DNA of 64,000 nucleotides from contig ARYC01017979.1 of assembly GCA_000711775.1 (NCBI GenBank), forward strand, positions 1-64,000. Direction: 5' to 3'. The notes below the pieces were generated by a model, which ran no database searches, was not told where the DNA came from, and worked only from the letters and a program-made list of their open reading frames with translations. Positions 11,701-21,119 of the stretch are shown here, one piece after another. A program made the translations under genes and the position numbers. Within the stretch, counting starts at the first letter, position 1, and every line of letters begins with the position of its first letter. Source of the stretch: Oxytricha trifallax. Taxonomy: Eukaryota > Ciliophora > Spirotrichea > Sporadotrichida > Oxytrichidae.

Positions 11701-14344
11701 ATTTATTTATACATTTAACTATTTCATTTAGAAAATACTATCTTTATTAGTAATTAACTCATTAAGTAATTTAAGATAAATTTTGTATATCATAAAATTA
11801 TTTTTAGTATAAATAAATAACTTTTTACCAAGATATTAAAATTACTTATTTATGTTTAAATGCCAAAAATATGTATAACTATTAAAAAACATTAATTTAA
11901 TATTTTTATTTGAAATGTTTGGGCTTATGTATGTTTAAATCATTTTTTATTTGTGCTATAATTTATCAATACCTATATTCTAATATCTATGAAATTTTAG
12001 TAAACATAAACATTTAAACTTTATTATAAAGTCTTGCACTTTAGATATTAATATACAAGATATAACTAAGATATTTAAATTTAATTTTTTAACAAAACTT
12101 ATTACAATTTTTGTTATAAATTTAATATAAATTTTTAAAAAGATTATAAATTTTTTTATAAAAAATTAATCATCTCGTCCATCTACACATCACCTTATAA
12201 AGAATAGCTATTCTGTTCAAACAATAACTTGGCTTTAATTATTTTACGAATATCACCCAAAACTTTTCCTACAGATTCTCTACTTGTTTTAAGTTAAAAG
12301 TTTTTTTAGATATCTTCTACAATTTCATTTGTATTTCTTCCAGTAGGAAAAAAAGTAAAGAGTATCTCTCTTAATGCTTTCAATGGTAATGTATTAGGAC
12401 AATAAATTCTTAACCCATTCTTAATAGACTATCTGGATCGACATTTAGAATTTTCACACTCATAGAAACAATGATCTTGGTATTTATTAGATGTAGTATA
12501 TATCACTTGTAATTATTAGTCACATCGTATGCATTAGAGATTAAATTATAGTAAGCCGCAAGCTTGTAACTCATGTACTATATTTTAAATGACATGTATA
12601 GATTAGTCGTCTCTGATTTGTTGTTGAAAGGATTCCATATACAAACTAATTAAATAATTATTAACGATTATATTTTAACGATTAAATATTACTTATTTTC
12701 ACTTATTCATACACATTATCTCAAAAAATTTTCGGAGGCTAAGCCCGAACCTCCACAAGGAGCTGCCGCCCCCTTGACCCATGCTATTACTTATTTCGAT
12801 TTGGTATCGAAGGAAGGGCTCTGCCCCTCCTGACCTCGCTAGGGGTTGCACCCCTAGGACCCTACCTGATAAAATTCTAAGAGAATTTTATTTAGAGTTC
12901 AAAACAACATTATAAAGAATTTTTACTATTTATTATATTGGGACGCCCTGACGTCACCTGGGACATCCTGACGTCATCTGGGACGTCCTGAAGCACCTGG
13001 GACGCCCTGACGTCACCTGGGACGTCCTGACGTCATCTGGGACGTCCTGACCGAGGGTGGGACGCCCTTACGTCAATACCCAAAATTTTTATTCTATTTC
13101 TAAAAAAATGTTCTAAAAATGATAAAAACATCAAAGTAACATGGTATAACAAATTATTTAGGTCAAAAATGACTTTTCCAAGGAATCTAGAGCAACCAAC
13201 CCAGATCATAGTAACATTTCACATCAACATCATTAAAACAATAGATTTTAGAAAAATATTACTATTTTTTTCTATTTATTTTATGGATTACATATTTGTG
13301 ATTTTACTAATTTAATTGCTGAAATAATGATTAACTGTTAAAAAAAATTTTAATACAATTTTTGAGGTTTATGATATAAATATTAACGTTTTTTAAAGTT
13401 ATTCATGCTATTATATCAATTAATCATTATTTCAGCAATTAAATTAGTAAAATCACAAATATGTAATCCATAAAATAAATAGAAAAAAATAGTAATATTT
13501 TTCTAAAATCTATTGTTTTAATGATGTTGATGTGAAATGTTACTATGATCTGGGTTGGTTGCTCTAGATTCCTTGGAAAAGTCATTTTTGACCTAAATAA
13601 TTTGTTATAACATGTTACTTTGATGTTTTTATCATTTTTAGAACATTTTTTTAGAAATAGAATAAAAATTTTAGTGGCCCCCCAGGGAGCCATTACCTAA
13701 AATTTTCAATATTAATTTAGTTAGAAAATATCGGCTAGTTTGATGAGCCAATAAACTTTGTAAGTGAATCAGATGATTCTGTGTCAGCTTTCGAAGAGCA
13801 AAGTCCAAATAAACTTGCCAATATGGTAAACGGACAAGGGGGCTAATACCTAGAAACGTAACACTTATCTAATTAATACTCTATTAAGAAGCATGGTCAG
13901 CACTCCTCAGCCTCTGTTGTTTACAATTAAACTTTGTACATCTAAAATTAAATTATGTACAAAAATCAAATTTTAAAGTGACTCAATATTAAAGTTTACA
14001 GGGTCATCTTCAGATATTTTAAGTTGGACTTATATCAGTGGTTCAATTTCTCGCAGGGCAACTTCAAATCTTCAAATGTTGAGTTTTAAGCCTAGTTATA
14101 AATCTATTTTAAGCAAGGGTAGTTCTAAGAATCTTGATACTTTCCTCAAACGACTTATGTACTCATAAATATTTGAATAATCCAGTAGATTGTAGTTTTT
14201 TCCCTTCAATTTTTCTTGATATATAAACATTTTATGCATTAGGAGGATGATGAATACTGGAATAAAAAGCAGACTAAACTTGTCGTCGTAAGATCTAGAG
14301 GAAGCGTGGCAGATTAATAATTTAAATTTCCTGACTAAAACTGA
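8782..14344 (+). CDS. Large Ser/Asn/Gln-rich unknown gene, interrupted by IES and transposons
   Basis: Successive plus-strand coding blocks are seen at 8782-9066, 9303-9870 (frames change), 9872-11040 (about 390 residues, the best block), 11229-11366, 13690-13970, 14000-14216 and 14250-14344. The protein is rich in Ser, Asn, Gln, Lys and short basic stretches (NKRVRKRAYSENKD) with an acidic SDSDYDDQ. The last block (EDDEYWNKKQTKLVVV) ends at TGA 14342. No catalytic domain is recognised. The Merlin-like element (11367-13081) and the fold-back element (13082-13672) sit between coding blocks, as germline-limited insertions would. It is probably one macronuclear gene needing IES removal, but that it is a single gene is inferred. 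Confidence 0.5.
9061..9302. other. Candidate IES with AAAAGA pointer
   Basis: The hexamer AAAAGA occurs at 9061-9066 and again at 9303-9308, bounding 242 bp of very AT-rich DNA. Excising one copy plus the spacer joins ...FDATKE to EQDSIYKSKD in one reading frame. Short direct repeats at MDS-IES boundaries are the known hallmark of spirotrich IESs. The pointer is low-complexity, so chance is possible. Confidence 0.45.
12170..12600 (-). pseudogene. Merlin-like transposase N-terminal fragment
   Basis: Minus-strand translation gives YQDHCFYECENSKCR followed by RQSIKNGLRIYCPNTLPLKA, the Cys-rich zinc-ribbon plus SI.NG...LPL pattern seen at the start of ISXO2/IS1016 (Merlin) transposases. A helix-rich region (TSRESVGKVLGDIRKI) ends at a probable first catalytic Asp (GDVQMDEM). 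An upstream piece in another frame begins MSFKIQYMSYKLAAYYN. Only the N-terminal third exists; the rest is replaced by AT-rich DNA, so the element is non-autonomous. Family call by motif only. Confidence 0.65.
12735..12862. repeat. GC-rich block inside the Merlin-like element
   Basis: About 130 bp with far higher GC than the surroundings, including short inverted pieces such as CCCCTAGG and GGGGTTGCACCCC, which can fold. It reads like a small stem-loop-rich module just inside the right inverted repeat. No coding potential is seen. Confidence 0.5.
13082..13672. mobile_element. Fold-back (MITE-like) element
   Basis: Near-perfect inverted arms of about 240 bp (13082-13320 and 13430-13672) with a loop of about 110 bp. 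It directly abuts the Merlin-like element, and gene sequence resumes at about 13690. No transposase is present. The ORF in its right arm is a by-product of the repeat. Confidence 0.8.
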
Positions 14345-14617
14345 AACAAAATGTAATTTATACTTTACATTTTTAACTTTTAATCTAATAAGTTATATTT
14401 TAATTTCTTTAGATATTTATATCTTATTCATAATCTTAATCATAAAATAATATAATAATTGTGTCAATATGATACAAATTTGGTTCAATAGGTAAACTTA
14501 TTCTTTGAAATAAATTTTACTATGATTATTTTAAGTTCTTAATTGATTAATATCCAAATAAATAAAGAATTAAAAATGGATTAGGATATTATAAACGATT
14601 CTAACTCTCTTAGTAAA

Positions 14618-14637
14618 CCCCAAAACCCCAAAACCCC
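14618..14637. repeat. Exact 20-bp telomere tract, C4A4C4A4C4, inside germline DNA
   Basis: CCCCAAAACCCCAAAACCCC on the plus strand. This is exactly the double-stranded telomere length and register of oxytrichid nanochromosomes. It begins 86 bp beyond the stop codon of the minus-strand gene at 14723-16132, in the orientation a nanochromosome 3' end would have (G4T4 on the gene's sense strand). It lacks the TTAGTGAGG sequence that follows the repeat in TBE termini here, so it is not an obvious TBE end. Confidence 0.9.
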
Positions 14638-14722
14638 AAGATGCTCATGAAGGCAATGATTATCAAAGTAAGTAATTAAGTTATAATGTAATACTAATGA
14701 AGTTAAAAAGCTATAGTTTGTT

Positions 14723-16132
14723 TCATAATATGAGTTATTCATGCATTGAGTAAATTCTTTTTGAGACTTTATCGAATAAAAATTACTTACCCTCAATAAT
14801 GATAAATCTAACATGGTCATTCCTAGAATTAAATCTTTAGACCGTTTGTAAAATATCTTATTCAAATTTAGGTTACATAACTTAGCCAGGTTCTGCCTAA
14901 GTTTTATCACAATTTTATGCTTATTGAGATGTTTTAACTTGTTATTAAATAATACTGTTCCTTTAATTTTTAATTTCTTGTTTCTCAAGAACTGTGACTC
15001 TTGAGTTAACTATTTTAATATTGTTATTAATAGTTTCCATGCTTTCATTAATTACTTTATAAATTTCTTCTTAAGCTTTGTTAATTTTATCTGAAAGAAT
15101 TTTTATTGTTTTTGTTTATTCGCTATTCAGTGCTTCTTGAGCTTTCAAATTCTTTTGAGTTGTTTCTTCAGATTTGGTAAGTTTTTACTAATTTTATTAG
15201 AGAATAGCTAGAATTTCATCGATTCTTTTGCTTAAAACTTAATTAAGTTCTTGGGCACGTTTAGAATGATTTGCCAGCTACTCTTGTGACGCAATTCCAA
15301 TAGAAGGGGAAGCTTTCTTAATGTCATCAATTAACAATTTGAAGGCATCTTAAATTTCCTCTATTCCTTCTCTTATTAATTATTGAATTTAGTTAACATC
15401 CAAGTCTTTGACATTCTTATCAAATTCTTCAATTCTTTGTAAAGTTTAATCTATTTTCTAACTAAGTTTTTCAAATATTTTTGTTTCTAAAACTTCAGGT
15501 ACTTAAACCAGTAGTCTATCGTACATGTTTTTCATGACATCGGCAGTCATTTGTTTGTAATTTGTTGAAATTATTTCTTAGACTCTATCTGAATTTAGGT
15601 AAGTCCCATCTGAGAAAGTTTGGGAATCCTCATTCTCTGTTAGTTTCTAATTGGAGCTCAAAGATTCATATTAAAATGGAGCTAGTATGTTACTTTATTG
15701 TTCTTATTCAGAAGAGCTTTAATTCTTTTCACTTTTTGCCTATTAATTTTCTTGGTTTTAATTTAAAATAGGCTTCTTAACTTCATTTCCACTTTACTTT
15801 ATTTGCAAGTTGTTTTTCCCAGGTGTATTAAATTTACTATCGCTTTTTTTATTATTCAACTTTGCAATCAGCCAAGTCTTATGAGTGTTGATGGGGATTA
15901 TTCCAAACTTTTTTTGCAATTCTATTTTTACATCTTTAAAAGTTTTTTTCCCCATTATCTTTTATTTTTTTAGGTACTCTAAAATTTTATTTTTTGTTTC
16001 CTCAATCTTTAACTCCTTCTGTTGCTCTTCAGTAAAAAACTCTGCTGTATAATGAGAAGCCTCAGAGGATTCTTCAATTTATTTTTACTTCTTATTACTC
16101 TTTTACTTTTTTGTCACTGATTGTTTACTCAT
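14723..16132 (-). CDS. Unrecognised 469-residue coiled-coil protein, intact ORF
   Basis: An uninterrupted ciliate-code ORF of 1410 nt from ATG 16132 to TGA 14723. The N-terminus is basic (MSKQSVTKKQKSNKKQKQ), followed by a compact helical segment around residues 40-95 (KNKILEYLKKQK, FKDVKIELQKKFGI, HKTWLIAKLNNKKS) that resembles a DEK-C-type DNA-binding fold only loosely. A Ser/Gln/Asn linker leads into long coiled-coil stretches (about residues 190-400, LSQKIDQTLQRIEEFDKNVK; LSDKINKAQEEIYKVINESM). The tail ends GKQFLFDKVSKRIYSMHEQ. No frameshift, unlike most neighbours. The next gene upstream (16890-17711) is on the same strand. Function is unknown; a DNA-binding or scaffold role is a guess. 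Confidence 0.7.
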
Positions 16133-16350
16133 TGAGAAAGTTATTTTTTAAAAAAATATCCCCCTTTATATAGCCCATTATAGATCTAAACTTAGTAACA
16201 CGAAAGCTAAAAGTCGAAACATCATGACCTTTTTTTAATTACTATAAATAAGCTAACTAAGTAAAATCAGGAGTAGTATTTAGCTTCCTTATTTTTTAGT
16301 TCTTAATACAGTAAAATCTCAATTTAATTTATCAGATATTAAGTTATTTT

Positions 16351-16450
16351 AAAACTCTACTAAAATCTCCTAAAATCTCATAAAGTCTCCTAAAGTCTCA
16401 TGAAATCTACTAAACTATCATAAAATCTACTATTTTCTACTCAATTCTAA
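16351..16450. repeat. 10-bp minisatellite, about ten units
   Basis: Ten consecutive 10-bp units close to TAAAATCTCC/TAAAATCTCA, slightly diverged, about 220 bp upstream of the start of the coiled-coil gene. Its period of about one helical turn is notable; it could be a phased promoter-proximal feature or a neutral repeat. Confidence 0.8.
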
Positions 16451-16889
16451 AATTTAAAATCAGACAATTTATTAAGAAAATAATAGTAATTGCTTTCAAA
16501 TAGCTATTCCTAGTTTACTATAACGAACTGATTAGTATGGGCTTGCTCTGTTTTAACTATTTCTCGAATAAAAATAAGCTCGAAAAAATTTTATCAGAAA
16601 TTTATCTTTTACTAACACCATGGTATTTATAAAAAGTAAAATAGTCAAACTTTATTTTAGGGATTTTTATATACTGTAAGTTTTATAGGTTAGGATTTTA
16701 TAAATAAATAAATTCCAAACTAATCAAAAAAACTGATAAAAGAAAATAGGAATAGGTTAGAAGCTTTATTTAAAAAGATAGACAATAAAATTAAAGTTGG
16801 TTTATAAGTTAAATAGGTTACTTTATAAAATTAAAAAGTTTTGTTAGTTAAATTAATATGTCTAGCTCCTAGAGATAAAATTTTTTTTT

Positions 16890-17711
16890 TCAACAATTAT
16901 TATTCTATTGAATAGGTCCCAACAATTAGGGACAGCCTTAGTCATCTAAGAGTCCGTCATTCTAGAGTTGGTTGACAAGTTGCTTGTAGTTCATTAAATC
17001 ATTAATTTGCTCTTGCATTCCTTGGAATTCTTGTCTCATCCTTTCATTGTTTTCAAGGTATTTCTGTTTGCTCTGTCTGGGTTCCTGGTTTCCATCTTTC
17101 ATCTCTTCATTCAAGTTTGGCCTTTATCTTCGTTTAGCTGTCTACTTCATTAGATACGCCGACCTCCCTTTTTATACTAACACAAAAATTAGATGTATTT
17201 ATACTTACCGCTATAACTTATAGAGTTATTTAAGGCAGAAGCAAATTCAGGCTTCATGTGCACAATCAAGTTGTTAGATTAGTCAAGTTTTTATCTTTTC
17301 CTGATTTTTGCTTGCTAAACCATGCCATTAATACCCTCCTAATCCAAAGACAATAAAATGTCGACTATCCATTTCTTATCCAAGTGCAACCAATCACATT
17401 GATCAGGTAAGTAGTTTAAAAGTGAAGGTTTAGTTTAAGCATACTCGAGAAAATCATCAGACGTTAAACCCTCTATTTAAGGAACAGCAGCAACGATTAC
17501 ATCTGACCTTTTCAAATACTATAAAGTCGTTATTCATTCAATTTTACTTCTTTGTTTCCATTAATTATACTTCTAAAGAAATAGACATTGGTGCAGTTAA
17601 TTTTGGCAAGTATGCCCCACATCCTTAAGTCAAAAAATCGTATAGTTCTTTTTTACTTCCGATTTTCTCTCTTAACTAGTGAATGTTAATCTCCTGAAGT
17701 CTTTGTTCCAT
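16890..17711 (-). CDS. Unrecognised 249-residue protein with two small introns
   Basis: Starts at ATG 17711. Two GT-AG introns, 17508-17547 (40 nt) and 17177-17208 (32 nt), must both be removed to keep frame. The spliced length of 750 nt is exactly 250 codons, which supports a real intact gene. The protein begins MEQRLQEINIHQLREKIGSK. The middle has KSDVIVAAVPQIEG and DQCDWLHLDKKWIVDILL, then a basic KIRKRQKLDQ; the C-terminus is Gln/Asn-rich and coiled-coil-like (FQGMQEQINDLMNYKQLVNQ). No family recognised. It lies between the coiled-coil gene and the transposase at 17897, from which it is divergently transcribed across 185 bp. Confidence 0.7.
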
Positions 17712-17896
17712 ATATGTTTAATTTTTGTAGGCGATTTTTTCTCGCAAAATAATTAATAGTACTATATCAATTATTTATCACTTTATTTTGTTAATTAAAT
17801 TTCATTAATAAATAGGGAGTAAAAATAATTATTTTCTAAAATCAATTCCTTATAGAATAATCACTTTCTTATAAACTAAATAAATTTCAAATAAAA

Positions 17897-19497
17897 ATGG
17901 AAAAACTCAAAAATTCTCACTTGTTAAAATAAACTGATATTCGAAAATTTTTAGAATTAAGTTACAGTGATAGCTCTAAATAAGAATCACAAGAAAATTA
18001 ATCAAACAGTTCAAACTCTCAGGGTTTAAACATAAGTGACGAAAGTTGGAAATGCAAAGCTACATCTGTAATTTTCGTTTAAAATTTTAGATAAGAAGAT
18101 ATGGAGTTGAAGACTATTACTTTTGATGATTTACTTGAAAAAGAAAATGAAATATTAGAATAAATTTCAGGAATTGTTAATAACAGTGTTATAAGCGACC
18201 CAAGTAAAGTTGCTAAATAAGTTAAATGCTTTGACTCGTTTAAAAATACCATTAGCTAATTAGAATTTAAAGACTATTATTCAAAAGCTATTTAAGCCCA
18301 TCTCTAGTAAAATTAAAATGTAATGAGTAGTGGTATGAATTTTGAAGAAATCAAAAGTAAAGCTTTATAAGATTTTGAAATTCTTAACTAGACTTATACT
18401 GACAATAATAAAACTAGCAGTAATTAAGAAAATTTAATTGATGAGACTTAATTGTCATAATTAAATCAAACTAAGTATCTAAGTTAGAAAATTTAAGATA
18501 AGATTCACTAGAATATTTGATCTAGAAGATAAAAGAACTGCATTAAAAATAAAATTGCTCTAAATTATCACTTATGAAAAGATTTAAAATTACCCGAACC
18601 TAACTAGATAACGCATTAAATTAACAAATCGATAAACGAAGCCTAAAATAGTTGAAATAGCAAAAAAAAACCAGATAAAATTTTTAAGCCATAAAATTGT
18701 TCATTCAAAGTCAATTAGAGGAAGGAGTCTTATTGAAATCAACTGAAGAAATCAGTAATAAACTCAAATAAAAATTAGGATTAGTTATTAACAAGTCAAA
18801 TCTATCAAAATTCATGAAATCTTCATTGAAAATGAGCTTTAAAAAGATTTAAAAAATCAATTAAAGGACGAATTGCTAGTAATCAATTTTAGCTCGACAT
18901 TTCGCAGCAAAAGATTTTATAGATTAATATAGCTTAGGTAAAACTATTATTAACATAGATGAAAGCAGTATTTAGATAACAAATGACGATAAGAAGAGTT
19001 GGAGCTTTAAAGGAATTAAGTATTATTCAGACCTTTCTCAAAGACTTTATTAGGTGAATGTGCTCGCAGGAATTTCAAATAAAGGCTAAGTTTTCTTTCA
19101 AATAATTAAAGGAAATAACAATAGCAAAACCTTCTACTATTTTTTGTTGGAGTTGATAAACATACTTTACCATTAAGACGAAAAATGGAGAGCTAACACC
19201 ATATTTCTTCTTGATAACGCGACTTATCACAAAAGCCAGTATATTCAAAGAAAATTTAGATTGCTTCAACTCAGTATTTATTACTTGGGACCTTATCACT
19301 TTGAGATGGCACCAGTTGAAAAATTTTATTCCTATATAAAAAAAGTAATTTAGATCGATAAAGATGTCGAAAACAAAGACGAGCTAATCAAAAAATATGC
19401 TGGCTTTATTTCAACTTTGAAATACACTTGGATTAATTCAGCATTTTAGCATGCCTTAACAAAATCTCTTAAGTACCTGAGTTTTCAAAATGTTTGA
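17897..19497 (+). CDS. DD34E (IS630-type) transposase with a long N-terminal extension
   Basis: About 533 residues. The N-terminal 200 residues are acidic and Gln/Ser-rich and not recognised. Then comes a helix-turn-helix (STEEISNKLKQKLGL, KSNLSKFMKSS) and a full RNase-H-fold catalytic core: first Asp in TIINIDESSIQ, second in TIFLLDNATYHKS, Glu 34 residues later in MAPVEKFYSYIKK. The usual P.Y.P.LNP.E segment is replaced by GPYHFEMAPVEKF. One frame change occurs near 18470-18500; the catalytic half is otherwise open to TGA 19495. It is not part of a 42/22/57 TBE set and no flanking inverted repeats are seen. It could be a different transposon's enzyme or a domesticated one. Confidence 0.8.
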
Positions 19498-19908
19498 ATA
19501 AAATTAATTTGAGAAAACCTTTAATCACAGATGCTTGCTAGAATGAATCATTAATAAATAAACCACGAGACCCCCAACATTTTTGAATCAAAACCCTTTT
19601 GAAAAAACAAAAAGGGCCCCTAGAGCGGCACTAGTGCCTAAACAAAAAAATCTGGGTTTATGTTGTTTGTTTAGTTTACGTGTAATAAGAATTTAAGAAT
19701 AGGCTACAATTGTTAAATTGCTACTAAATTATTTTGTTCAAGTTAAACTTAGAACTTTATATGAATAGAATTTGGTTTTCTGAAAAAAAATTTAATAAAT
19801 TTTGATTAATAAGCCTGAGGGCAAGGTTATTTAATTAGTCATTGGTAACTTATAAATATAAAAAATATTAATTGTTTTATTTTTAATTTAATTTAAGTTA
19901 ATTATTAA
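19498..19908. other. Intergenic spacer with a short GC-rich patch
   Basis: Lies between the convergent 3' ends of the transposase and the MT-A70 gene. At about 19605-19640 there is an isolated GC-rich patch (GGGCCCCTAGAGCGGC). Nothing else recognised. Confidence 0.5.
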
Positions 19909-20888
19909 TCAAACTATTTTTCCATAATCCAAACATCTCAATCTGTTATCACTAATTTAGTCTCCCACTGCAATGCCACCATCAATGATGTTATGGTCTC
20001 TTGCAAATATGCAAATAATTCTAAAATTTTTGCATTGGGGATTATTACTTTAAGAATATGATAAAGCTAATCTGGTTTTCTAGATGCTTCTCTTCTCTAA
20101 GCTTTAATAATATTGGGGTAAGTGTGAAGAACATTATCGAAGTAGTTTTAGCCTTTTTTAGCTATTAAGCGAATTTCATTATGGTGATCAAAATAATATC
20201 CTGGACCTCCAGTAAAATTTCCGTTATCATCAATTTTTCCCCATACTATCATGCTAATATAAGTATATTTATAGTTCTTAAGAAACTCAAGTCCAAATTC
20301 TAACTTTTTATTAGTCACCCAAAAACAAAGCAACCCATTTTTCTGAACCTGTTCAATTTCAAGAGTCATAAGGTCTTTGTCAGATTTAACATCATAGGGG
20401 AGCTTTAGCATTGTATCTGCAAATGGTAAGTCAACAATCACAACATCAGGATACTTTTCATAAAATTCGAAGTTGAGAAATTGGATATGCATTTTATCAA
20501 AGAGATTTAGTCTGTAAGCTGCATAATTTTTTGTAATTGTTGAAGGATCACTTTACATCTCTGTTTCTGCTTCAACTTTTGCTTGAGCACACTTTTTCTT
20601 TCCCAGTTTAGCAATTTAATTTTTGAGAGCGGTATTTACTCTTTGCAATTCAGCAATTCTTACTCCGATTTCTTCATCTCTGGTTTTCAGTTTATATTTA
20701 AGTTCTTCAATTATTTTTTATTAATCGAGCACTTATTGTTGTAATTCGCTTCTTTATTGTTTTATTTAACTTTACCCATATTAACCAGTGTGTTTAGAGA
20801 TTCTGTGCTTTTTTAAGGCATTGTAGCTTTTATGAGGTTTTAAACACATCAAGCAAGTAAAATCCTTGTTCTGTTCTATTTGATTCAT
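19909..20888 (-). CDS. C2H2 zinc finger-MT-A70 methyltransferase-like protein
   Basis: From ATG 20888 the protein has a C2H2 finger (CLMCLKPHKSYNALKKHRISKH), a coiled coil (IIEEELKY-like region, RIAELQRVNTALKNQIAKLG) and an MT-A70 domain, the family of m6A RNA/DNA adenine methyltransferases. Seen in the domain: VVIVDLPFADT where catalytic members have DPPW, NGLLCFWVTNKK, MIVWGKIDDNGNF, YYFDHHNEIRLIAKKG, RREASRKPDQLYHIL, LELFA. The altered DLPF suggests a non-catalytic or partner subunit (as METTL14-type members are). A tandem 8-bp duplication (20002-20017) shifts frame near the C-terminus; with one copy the tail reads RDHNIIDGGIAVGDQIS, typical of the family, and the ORF is exactly 324 codons. 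Confidence 0.85.
20002..20017. repeat. Tandem 8-bp duplication (TGCAAATA x2) inside the MT-A70 ORF
   Basis: Two perfect adjacent copies of TGCAAATA. Keeping only one restores the conserved C-terminal MT-A70 sequence in frame. It may be a replication-slippage mutation, or a minimal IES in which pointer and IES are the same 8 bp. Confidence 0.85.
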
Positions 20889-21119
20889 TTGAGGAAGAGT
20901 TAGACTATGAAGAGATTTAATTATATTTTGATAATTATTTTTATTTCCTTATAAACGAAGCTTAAGTTAACAATAAACATTTAAACAAGAGGTAAAATAA
21001 TAAAATACAATGAGAGATTTTATCAGGTTAAATTATTTCAATAAGAGAATATTAATTAATTAAAAATTAATTTCTGCAATTTTCACAATAATGGGTTTAA
21101 TTAGTAAAATAAGTATTTA

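Larger units (their letters stand above)
11367..13081. mobile_element. Merlin (IS1016/ISXO2-like) DNA transposon with TGACGTCA-repeat termini
   Basis: Starts GGGTATTGACGT and ends with its reverse complement. The inverted repeats (about 150 bp left, about 210 bp right) are built of tandem units combining the palindrome TGACGTCA with GG(A/G)CGTCCCA; the right arm has extra units. The interior carries a minus-strand transposase remnant (see 12170-12600) and a GC-rich block. It lies between coding blocks of the 8.8-14.3 kb gene. No clean target duplication is visible because a second element abuts the right end. Confidence 0.75.

Noticed and set aside
14581..14988. 135-residue standard-code ORF over the telomere tract
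   Set aside because: Out of frame with the 469-residue coiled-coil ORF and partly encoded by the telomere repeat itself.
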